The notes beneath the pieces are model-generated. The model saw nothing but the letters and a program-made list of their open reading frames with translations. It was not told the DNA's origin and searched no databases. DNA of 28,334 bases. Origin: Rhodobiaceae bacterium. GTDB taxonomy: Bacteria; Pseudomonadota; Alphaproteobacteria; Rhizobiales; Tepidamorphaceae. Positions 1-7,598 of the stretch are shown here, one piece after another. The translations under genes were made by a program, and so were the position numbers. The stretch spans positions 1 through 28,334 of the forward strand of contig JACKJP010000014.1 in NCBI GenBank assembly GCA_020637895.1. Direction: 5' to 3'. How positions within the stretch are numbered: the stretch's first letter is position 1; each line of letters starts with the position of its first letter.

Positions 1-1
1 G

Positions 2-877
<876 letters not shown>

Positions 878-885
878 GACGCGCT

Positions 886-1368
886 TCAGGCTCCTTTTGC
901 TGCCGCCTCAATCTTTGCAATGTCGATCTTCTGCATCGTCATCATTGCGTCCATTGCGCGTTTTGCGACAGCTCGGTCCGGGCTGGTTGTCAGTTCGATG
1001 AGGCGCCGCGGCGTGATCTGCCAGGAGTGACCCCAGCGATCCTTGCACCAGCCGCAGTCACTTTCCTTGCCACCGTTGCCGACGATCGCATTCCAATATC
1101 GGTCCGTCTCTTCCTGGCTGTCGGTCAGGACAACGAAGCTCACCGATTCATTGGGCGTGAAGACCGGGCCGCCATTGAGTCCCAGGAATGGTCGTCCCAC
1201 CACTGTGAATTCAACGGTCAGTTCCATGCCTTCTTCGCCACCCGGAAAGTCGGACGGTGCGGCATTGATGGAGCCGACGCGGCTATCGGGAAAGGTCTCG
1301 GCGTAGAACCTTGCAGCCTTGCTGGCTTCGCCGTGGTCGTACCAGAGGCAGGTGACGAGGTCGGTCAT
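886..1368 (-). CDS. VOC-superfamily protein (PhnB / 3-demethylubiquinone-9 methyltransferase-like fold)
   Basis: A 160-residue protein of the glyoxalase/bleomycin-resistance (VOC) fold, in the subgroup often labelled PhnB or '3-demethylubiquinone-9 3-methyltransferase'. Family features are the N-terminal TCLWYDHGEASKAARFYAET segment, the FLGLNGGP strand, the SFVVLTDSQEETDRYWNAI helix and the CGWCKDRWGHSWQITP segment near residue 115. The usual C-terminal helix (RAMDAMMTMQKIDIAKIEAA) is present. The true reaction of this subgroup is mostly unknown, and the methyltransferase label is historical. It lies 101 bp downstream of the dihydrofolate-reductase-family gene on the same strand and may be co-transcribed with it. 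ATG start; the family assignment is good, the substrate is unknown. Confidence 0.87.
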   Translation of the reverse strand: MTDLVTCLWYDHGEASKAARFYAETFPDSRVGSINAAPSDFPGGEEGMELTVEFTVVGRPFLGLNGGPVFTPNESVSFVVLTDSQEETDRYWNAIVGNGGKESDCGWCKDRWGHSWQITPRRLIELTTSPDRAVAKRAMDAMMTMQKIDIAKIEAAAKGA

Positions 1369-1469
1369 GGTCGTGCTCCATTGCTTTTCAGATCGTTTAT
1401 AACGCGCGTGCCGGGCAGGCGGTTCGCGGTATCGTGTAATGTCATTCCGGCTTGATGGCGTCGACGCAT

Positions 1470-2078
1470 TTACGAAGGGTCGTCGAAAGAACCGGTTCGC
1501 AGTGGTCCTGACGGTTTGTAGGTGCTGATTATGACGCCAGATCCAGCCGTCTTCGTCATCGACAGTTCAAGTTCCACCGGAGGGACGGCATCGGAAAAGA
1601 AGCGCTTTCCGGTACCGAGCAGGACCGGATAGACGAATAGCAGGACTTCATCGAACAGGCCGTTGTGAATGAGCAGCGGTGTTAGAGTAGAGCTGCCCCA
1701 GACGATCAGGTCAGGCCCGTTGCTTGCCTGAATGCGGCGTACGCCTTCGATGACGTCAGTTCCGAGGCTCTCGACAGGTCCCCAGCCAAGGCTCTCGGGC
1801 CTGTGCGTTGCGACGAATTTCGTTGCGCCATTGAGGCTGTCGGATCTGGCGTTTGCTTCGACGTGCGGCCAATAGCCTGCGAAAATGTCGTAGGTACGCC
1901 GGCCCAGGAGCAGGTCGAAATCATCGCCATGGGCTGCATCGATGGTTGCGCCGATTGCAGCATCGGCGTGCGGAACGACCCATCCACCATGGGGGTAGTC
2001 CCCGTCTTCGTTCGGCCCACCCGGTGCCTGCACGATCCCGTCGATCGAAATGTGTTCCAGTATTCTGATCTTTCGCAT
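1470..2078 (-). CDS. Dihydrofolate reductase family protein (RibD C-terminal-like)
   Basis: A 202-residue protein of the RibD C-terminal/DHFR fold, found in bacteria as stand-alone NADPH-dependent reductases of mostly unknown substrate. Family marks are the N-terminal HISIDGIVQAPGGPNEDGDY segment, LLLGRRTYDIFAGYWP around residue 57, the LIVWGSSTLTPLLIHNGLFD segment that holds the cofactor-binding glycine, and LFVYPVLLGTGKRFF near residue 155. The length is typical. ATG start with only a weak purine-rich stretch upstream. A strong 18-bp palindrome lies about 50 bp upstream, which suggests a dedicated repressor not encoded in this window. Separate from folate synthesis by context; the physiological substrate cannot be inferred. 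Confidence 0.88.
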   Translation of the reverse strand: MRKIRILEHISIDGIVQAPGGPNEDGDYPHGGWVVPHADAAIGATIDAAHGDDFDLLLGRRTYDIFAGYWPHVEANARSDSLNGATKFVATHRPESLGWGPVESLGTDVIEGVRRIQASNGPDLIVWGSSTLTPLLIHNGLFDEVLLFVYPVLLGTGKRFFSDAVPPVELELSMTKTAGSGVIISTYKPSGPLRTGSFDDPS

Positions 2079-2126
2079 GATTGGGGTCCGTTTCCGATGC
2101 GGGCAATCTGGTCAATGCAATCGAAC

Positions 2127-2144
2127 ATACCAACTAGTCGGTAT
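2127..2144. promoter_or_regulatory. 18-bp palindromic operator upstream of the dihydrofolate-reductase-family gene
   Basis: The sequence ATACCAACTAGTCGGTAT is an inverted repeat centred on ACTAGT with one mismatched pair out of nine. It lies 49-66 bases before the start codon at 2078. A TTGACT element (complement of 2162-2167) stands upstream of it in minus orientation, and an AT-rich stretch lies between. Size, symmetry and position fit a TetR-type repressor site over the transcription start. No TetR gene is in the window, so the cognate regulator is unknown. Confidence 0.6.
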
Positions 2145-2274
2145 TATTCAAGATGGCATCAAGTCAATTTTTCATTTTTGGGATTTCCGTGCGGCTCCGG
2201 ACGGCGCTTTTTGCGCAAGGCCAGTCAACGACTGCTCTAAGGGCGCGTGGCGTGGTGAGTCTCGGCTTCTGGAG

Positions 2275-2970
2275 CTACAGGCCGCCCGGTGAAGGCTCAG
2301 CCGTCTTTGCACGGTTGGCGATCGCGCGATCGATATATTGGGCCAGCACGTCAGGCGGCTGGGCCCCCATCACCGCAAACTGTTCATCGAAAACGAAACA
2401 GGGAACGCCATCGACGCCCATTTGCCGCGCCAGGTCCGCTTCCCGCTTGACGAGATCAATGTCGGCGCCTTTTTCAAGCAACGACGCGACAAGGTCGGCA
2501 TCCATGCCTGCCTCGCGCGCGATTTCCTTAAGCGTATCGATGGATTCTATGTCGCCGCCTTCGCTGAAGTAGACAGCGAACAGGCGGTCGACCACCTTTT
2601 CCTGAACTCCGTCGTTGGCGGCCCAACGGATCAGCCTGTGCGCATCGAGCGTGTTGGGCGAGCGGGGGATCGCGCTGAAATTGAACTCAATGCCCTCGGC
2701 CTCGCCGATATCCTTCAAACGCTGGTACATCTGCCCGCCGGCTGCCTCACCGAACTTGCGACGCAGATATTCCTTGCGGTCCATGCCGCCTTTCGGGATT
2801 GTCGGATCGAGCTGATAGGGACGCCAGCGGATTTGCACCGGCGTGTCCGGGCGAAGTGTCAGCGCCTTTCGCAGCATGCGTTTGCCGACCAGACACCAGG
2901 GGCACATGACGTCGGATATAACGTCTATGATGACGGGGCTGTCGTCCGTGAGTTGCGGTGTGATTGCCAT
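2275..2970 (-). CDS. DsbA-family oxidoreductase, FrnE-like, cytoplasmic
   Basis: A 231-residue thioredoxin-fold protein of the FrnE subfamily of DsbA proteins. The active-site CPWC is at residues 23-26, directly after the first strand (IIDVISDVM). The helical insertion covers roughly residues 60-170, and the cis-proline segment GVDGVPCFVF follows, with FAVMGAQPPDVL after it as in FrnE. There is no signal peptide, so it should act in the cytoplasm as a thiol-disulfide oxidoreductase or isomerase. It starts 19 bp after the stop of the response-regulator-like gene and is probably the last gene of that minus-strand run. ATG start with a poor ribosome site. The substrate is unknown; a role in oxidative-stress handling is plausible from characterised FrnE proteins. 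Confidence 0.9.
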   Translation of the reverse strand: MAITPQLTDDSPVIIDVISDVMCPWCLVGKRMLRKALTLRPDTPVQIRWRPYQLDPTIPKGGMDRKEYLRRKFGEAAGGQMYQRLKDIGEAEGIEFNFSAIPRSPNTLDAHRLIRWAANDGVQEKVVDRLFAVYFSEGGDIESIDTLKEIAREAGMDADLVASLLEKGADIDLVKREADLARQMGVDGVPCFVFDEQFAVMGAQPPDVLAQYIDRAIANRAKTAEPSPGGL

Positions 2971-2989
2971 TCGGCAAGTCTAACGCCGA

Positions 2990-4303
2990 TCAGGCAATCC
3001 CGCAAAATGCATCTTCGATGAGACCGAGCGCAGAGCTCCCCGGCCGCCACTGCGTCGTTCGTGTCGACATGACGGGCTTCATCCCCAATGCGCCATCGTC
3101 AATGAAGTCGGTCTGCTCGATGATCGCCAGTATTCGGTCGCGGACAACGCGAAGGTGATCGAGCGGCATGTTCGGCATGCCGATCAGCATGCGCGAACCT
3201 GAATAGCGGCAGGCGCAGTCTTCTGCCCTCGTCAGGTTCGCGATAATTGATCCGATGGACGCCATCATGCTGTCGACCGGCGCAAATCCGTGCCTGTCAT
3301 TGAGGGCGCGAACGTTTTCAACCTCGATGGCGATAAGCGAAACGGTGTCGCCCCAGCGATCACAATCGCCGACCATGGCTCGCAGCCACTCAGAGAAATA
3401 GCCGTGCGTTGCGAGGCCGCTCACCGCATCGCGAACCTGTGGTGGCATTGCTGCGGCAAGCGTTTCGCGCATTGCAGCGCGATATCGGTTTTCCGATGCC
3501 AGCGCGAGAAGCCGTGCAGTTGTTTCCGCATCCATCTGTGCGGGCATGACGGCATCGGCACCCGACCTGCACAGGGCCGCGGCCGCACGCTCTTCCCCGC
3601 CGGCAATGGCAATCGGTAATTCGGCAAAGCGGGAATCCCGTCGTATCGCGTCGAGAAGAGCGCCGCTTTCGGCCAGTTCGACGCCAGGCAGAACGACCGC
3701 ATCGAAATTCTCGTTGCCGAGATAGTCCAACGCGACCGGCATGCTCGGAGCGCCAGCGATCGTGACGGATGGGGGCACGACGTCGGCAATCTCACTGAGG
3801 AGCGACGGGGAAAGGGCAACGAGGATTTTTGCATCGTGGACGATAGAGGCGGCCGGCATTGCAAGCGCTGGTCCGCCGAAACGTTCAGCAACCTTGACAC
3901 GGCGTTCGAGCTCTCGCGCCAAAACCGCAAGACGAGTCAGTCCACCTATCCGGGTGGCCAGTTCGTCATGCGAAGCAAATTCAGACAGTTCCGTTATGCC
4001 GGCGCTCTCGTGGCCGGGTTCGCTTTCACCAATTACGAGGATAGGCAGATGCCTCGTAAGATCCGAGTGCGAAAGACGCTCGATCAGCCTGCGTGCTGCT
4101 GGCAGGCGATTGCCGGCAAGACGGCCCGGCTGGGCAATGACAAGCGCCTCTGGACGCACCGAGGACAGGAGTTCGGCAACAACGGTTCCCGGCTCGTCGA
4201 CCTGGAGGGCGTTGAACCCGCGCGCCGCAAGAGCGTGTGCGATGCCGTCGCCCTCGCCATCGGCAAGCGATTCAACCACCACAACCCTTGAAGTACGCAT
4301 CAT
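2990..4303 (-). CDS. Degenerate REC-REC-GGDEF protein (PleD/PopA-like), probable c-di-GMP effector rather than cyclase
   Basis: A 437-residue protein with the layout of PleD and PopA: receiver fold 1 (about 5-115), receiver fold 2 (about 158-265) and a GGDEF fold (about 290-435). Both receivers are degraded. The N-terminal acidic pair is VES in the first and ALS in the second, and the phospho-acceptor position reads VIAQPG and VVLPG with no Asp. In the last domain the GGDEF signature is replaced by SGSRM (368-372). The inhibitory-site motif RxxD is kept as RAED (359-362), at the standard distance before the signature. By analogy with Caulobacter PopA it may bind c-di-GMP without making it. 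The open frame runs further upstream, but that part is antisense-like overlap with the ligase gene. I chose the ATG at 4303, just after the ligase stop. The function is inferred. Confidence 0.78.
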   Translation of the reverse strand: MMRTSRVVVVESLADGEGDGIAHALAARGFNALQVDEPGTVVAELLSSVRPEALVIAQPGRLAGNRLPAARRLIERLSHSDLTRHLPILVIGESEPGHESAGITELSEFASHDELATRIGGLTRLAVLARELERRVKVAERFGGPALAMPAASIVHDAKILVALSPSLLSEIADVVPPSVTIAGAPSMPVALDYLGNENFDAVVLPGVELAESGALLDAIRRDSRFAELPIAIAGGEERAAAALCRSGADAVMPAQMDAETTARLLALASENRYRAAMRETLAAAMPPQVRDAVSGLATHGYFSEWLRAMVGDCDRWGDTVSLIAIEVENVRALNDRHGFAPVDSMMASIGSIIANLTRAEDCACRYSGSRMLIGMPNMPLDHLRVVRDRILAIIEQTDFIDDGALGMKPVMSTRTTQWRPGSSALGLIEDAFCGIA

Positions 4304-4371
4304 GCCGACGCCCCGGAAAGATTCTGATGACCATGCCGCCGGCGTGGTTAAGGCGCGGTAAAAAACGAAGA

Positions 4372-5937
4372 TCAGGAGGGGCTGTTGAGCGCGTCTCGTA
4401 GTGTGCGGCGCCTGAGTTTGCCGTTGGCCGTGCGCGGGAGTGCGTCGATGACCTCGAGGTGACGGGGCCGCTTGTAGATTGCAAGCCGCCCGGCCACGTC
4501 GTGTTTGATCGCCTCCATATCCATCTGCGTACCTTTGGCGGGCACGATGAAGGCTGCAACCAGCGATACCCCTGACGATGGCCGGTACTCGACCGCTGCC
4601 GCTTCCGAGACACGCAAGTCGGCTTCGAGAGCGGTCTCGACTTCTTCGGGCGAAACCCGATAGCCCATTGCGTTGATGATGTCGTCGGCGCGCCCCTGCG
4701 GATACACGAAGCCTTCTTCGTCCATCACCGCAAGGTCGCCTGTCGCAAACCATTCGCCGCGCATGCATTCGGCTTCTTCGTCAGGTCGGCGCCAGTAGCC
4801 CAGCATCAGGCCGGGATCGGAGCGGTGAACCGCCAGGACGCCCGTCTGGCCGCGCGGGACCGGCGAATTGCCACCATCGACGGGAAGGATGGCGACCGCG
4901 CGTCCGGGTTGCGGCCGACCCGGCGAACCGGCGCGCGCGTCGAGCGTTGGTGGGGTGGAGATATATGTCGAGATCTCGCTCATGCCGAAGGCTTCGCAGA
5001 TCGGCCGTCCGGTCAGGTCGCGCCAGTCTCCCGCCGCGGCCGTCGGCATGGCCTCGCCCGCGGTCAGGCAATGACGCAGCGCTAGGCCCATATTTGCGTC
5101 TTCTCTCAACAGAAGTCTGTAGATGCCGGGCACACTTGCAAAGATCGTCGCTCCGAACCGCGCCGCGAGCTGTGGCCACACATGCGGGTCCGGCGTGCCG
5201 TTGTAGAGTACCGCTGTCGCGCCGTTGGCGAGTGGATCGATAAATCCCGTTCCGAGGGCATATGTCCAATTGAGCGCGCCTGTGTGCAGCATCACGTCGG
5301 AACGCCGCATGTCGTACCATCCGTCATACATGGGACGGCGCCCGAATATGGCGCGATGTGCGTGGACGACACCCTTCGGACGGGATGTGCTGCCTGACGT
5401 ATAGACCTGATAGGCAGGATCGTCGCGTGAGGTGTCCGCGAAGGGTTGTGTTTGGCCTCCGGCGCGCGCAATTCCTGCGGCGAACTCGGCCTGTTCGATT
5501 GCAATTCGTCCATGGGCCGCGTTGCCCGTATCCAGATCACCGGCGGCGATGATTGCGGCTGCTCCGCTGTCGTCGGCGAGAAAAGCGATCTCCGTGCCGG
5601 TCAATCCCGTCGCCAGCGGTACGGGGACCGCGCCGATTGCCGATGCTGCGAGATAGGCCAGCGCATATTCGGGGCCGTTGTGGAGCCGAAGGAGCAGGCG
5701 GTCGCCCGACGCTAGGCCGTGGTCGGCAAGAACCTGCATCGCCGAGTGTATGCCTTGGGTAAGGCGCGCATAGCTCCACACATCGTCGCCTGCGGAAGAC
5801 TTGCCGTCCCGAGCGAATATCAGCGCGGGTTTGTCCGGTTCGGAAAACCCGGCAAGTAAGTCGCCAACGAAATTGTATCGTGGCGGCGGAACTGTTGCGC
5901 CATATCGTTCCGCCGAGAGGGAAGGCTTCTCGCTCAT
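4372..5937 (-). CDS. AMP-dependent acyl/aryl-CoA ligase (ANL superfamily, benzoate-CoA ligase-like), intact
   Basis: A 521-residue adenylate-forming enzyme that should activate a carboxylic acid to its acyl-AMP and then to the CoA thioester. Core motifs are complete: P-loop YTSGSTSRPKG (179-189), TAGEAMP near 293-299, EAFGMSE (315-321), WFATGDL near 396-402, the hinge segment GRADDIINAMGYRVSP (about 415-430) and the C-terminal catalytic lysine in LPRTANGK (K507). Overall it resembles benzoate-CoA ligase-type and medium-chain enzymes; the acid substrate cannot be read from sequence. It begins 7 bp after the stop of a second, degenerate ANL gene, suggesting co-expression and perhaps a functional pair. 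No signal peptide or membrane segment. Confidence 0.9.
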   Translation of the reverse strand: MSEKPSLSAERYGATVPPPRYNFVGDLLAGFSEPDKPALIFARDGKSSAGDDVWSYARLTQGIHSAMQVLADHGLASGDRLLLRLHNGPEYALAYLAASAIGAVPVPLATGLTGTEIAFLADDSGAAAIIAAGDLDTGNAAHGRIAIEQAEFAAGIARAGGQTQPFADTSRDDPAYQVYTSGSTSRPKGVVHAHRAIFGRRPMYDGWYDMRRSDVMLHTGALNWTYALGTGFIDPLANGATAVLYNGTPDPHVWPQLAARFGATIFASVPGIYRLLLREDANMGLALRHCLTAGEAMPTAAAGDWRDLTGRPICEAFGMSEISTYISTPPTLDARAGSPGRPQPGRAVAILPVDGGNSPVPRGQTGVLAVHRSDPGLMLGYWRRPDEEAECMRGEWFATGDLAVMDEEGFVYPQGRADDIINAMGYRVSPEEVETALEADLRVSEAAAVEYRPSSGVSLVAAFIVPAKGTQMDMEAIKHDVAGRLAIYKRPRHLEVIDALPRTANGKLRRRTLRDALNSPS

Positions 5938-5944
5938 TTTGCCG

Positions 5945-7585
5945 TCAGGCAGCGATACTGATCTGCCGGCGCAGAATGGTGCCGTCCTCGCCGCGCGGTA
6001 TGGCTTCTACCACGGCAATGCGGTCCGGCATCCTGTAGTCCGCAATCCCGGCATCGCGCAGGTAGTCGCGGAAAGCGCGAATTGAAAATTTCTCGCCGGG
6101 CCTCGGTACCAGCGCGGCATGAAGGCGCTCGCCGAATACGCTGTCGGCTTCGGTATAGGCGACAGCGTCGCTGACGCCGCTGAACCCTCTGAAGAGGGCA
6201 TCGATCCGTGCGGCCGATACGAGCATGCCGCCGATCCGGAAGTATTCGCCAATCCTGCCTGTACAGGCGATGATGTTCGGATTGCCCTTTACGAACCCGC
6301 CTCTCAGTCCCGACGGGAAGAACCCTTTGACTCCGAGGGTCACAAACGATCCATCCTTGTCGATCGCGGCGACCGGACAGATCGGCCCAGCCAGTTCGAT
6401 TTCACCGCGTAGCATAGTGCCGCTGTCGCCGGCACGCGAAGTGCTCCCCCGCAGACGGGTCTCCAGAACGACCGGGCCGCCTCGACTGCCGCCCAGGCGG
6501 GTCTGGCCAAGCGGCATGCAACCGATGAGCGAGGGGTCTTCGGTCGCAACGAGACCGGTTTCATCGAGATTGACCAGATCTACGGCTCTGTAGTCCCGGT
6601 CGATATCGGCTGCGGCGGCGCGAACCGGATCGTTCCAGTAGCGGATCAGCCGTCCGGAAAAACGGTCCAGAAAGGCCGAACGGACGCGCGATGACTGGGC
6701 GACAAGCGCCGGGAGCATCAGATGCGTGACGGTGCCCTTGCCAAGGTCGCGGGTCAGGACGCCCATGTCGAAGGGCACGGCAAGTCGCAGTTTCACGCCC
6801 GTCGTCAGCATCGGAACGAGGCCGGTGGCAAGGCCACCGAGGGACGATGTCGGCAAGGCTGTCAAAACGTTGGCATCAGCATTCAGGCGTGCATGCGCCG
6901 CGACGAGCGTCGCGCCGGAAATCAGCTGGTTGTGCGTAAAGACCACAGGACGGTGGGGATCGCCGGATTGAAAGAGAACGCAGGCAACATGTTGCCCCGG
7001 CGCACCGGCGCGCGGTGGCGGCTCATCGCCTTCGATCGATGCATCGTCAAGGAAGCATTCGTCGAGGCTCGTCACCCCATCGGGGAGGAGCACACCGAAG
7101 CTCAGGACATAGCGGACTGAAAATATCTCGAATGCGGCTTCGCAGGCGAGTTGCGCAAGAGCGAGTTCGTCGAACAGCCCGGCGGAGATGATCGCGGTCG
7201 GCTGGATACGGTTCAGGGCATCGACGAGTTCAGCGCGACGCCACGAGAAGGGCAGGGGCGCGGCGATGGCACCGACACGCATTGCAGCGAGAAACGCGAT
7301 GACACTCTCGGCCGTGTTGGGCAGGTGAATGGCGATGCGGTCATCGGGCTTCAGCCCAAGGTCGAGCATGCGCGCCGAAAGCGCCGAGACCACACGGTCA
7401 AGCCGTTCGGCGGTTATCTCACGCGGGAAAGGCCGCTGCCAGCCCTGACGGATTTCCGCATCGACGAGAAGAACACGTTCCGGTGTCGCGGCTGCGAGCT
7501 TTCGCAGCAGACCATCGAGCGAAGCATGCCCCCACATACCGGAGTCGGTATGCATCTTCGCAATCTGAGGGTCGCCGAGGATCAT
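5945..7585 (-). CDS. Degenerate ANL-superfamily protein (probable pseudo-acyl-CoA ligase)
   Basis: A 546-residue protein with the full-length fold of AMP-dependent ligases but with lost catalytic signatures. The P-loop position reads FQSGDPHRPVV (205-215), lacking the Gly/Thr-rich loop and its lysine. The usual Y-x-T-G-D motif is replaced by FVTLGVKG, with no Asp. The C-terminal catalytic lysine is Thr536 in IPRGEDGT. The N-terminal LPNTAESVIAFLAAMRVGAIAAPLP segment and the C-terminal R-rich end remain recognisable. The frame is long and intact, so it is not a decayed pseudogene. It may be a structural or regulatory partner of the ligase 7 bp downstream. The frame is open to 7633 through a TTG codon; I prefer ATG 7585, 13 bp after the upstream stop. 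Confidence 0.8.
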   Translation of the reverse strand: MILGDPQIAKMHTDSGMWGHASLDGLLRKLAAATPERVLLVDAEIRQGWQRPFPREITAERLDRVVSALSARMLDLGLKPDDRIAIHLPNTAESVIAFLAAMRVGAIAAPLPFSWRRAELVDALNRIQPTAIISAGLFDELALAQLACEAAFEIFSVRYVLSFGVLLPDGVTSLDECFLDDASIEGDEPPPRAGAPGQHVACVLFQSGDPHRPVVFTHNQLISGATLVAAHARLNADANVLTALPTSSLGGLATGLVPMLTTGVKLRLAVPFDMGVLTRDLGKGTVTHLMLPALVAQSSRVRSAFLDRFSGRLIRYWNDPVRAAAADIDRDYRAVDLVNLDETGLVATEDPSLIGCMPLGQTRLGGSRGGPVVLETRLRGSTSRAGDSGTMLRGEIELAGPICPVAAIDKDGSFVTLGVKGFFPSGLRGGFVKGNPNIIACTGRIGEYFRIGGMLVSAARIDALFRGFSGVSDAVAYTEADSVFGERLHAALVPRPGEKFSIRAFRDYLRDAGIADYRMPDRIAVVEAIPRGEDGTILRRQISIAA

Positions 7586-7598
7586 GGGCCGGTCGTGT

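Noticed and set aside
4304..4768. N-terminal extension of the REC-REC-GGDEF protein by 155 residues in the open frame upstream of 4303
   Set aside because: The extension is another frame of the ligase gene's 3' end on the same strand, has low-complexity Arg/Gly-rich composition and no domain; the ATG at 4303 lies right where the receiver fold begins.
5945..7585. The degenerate ANL gene as a decaying pseudogene
   Set aside because: The frame is uninterrupted over 546 codons, has normal codon use and tight operon spacing, which argues for a maintained protein.
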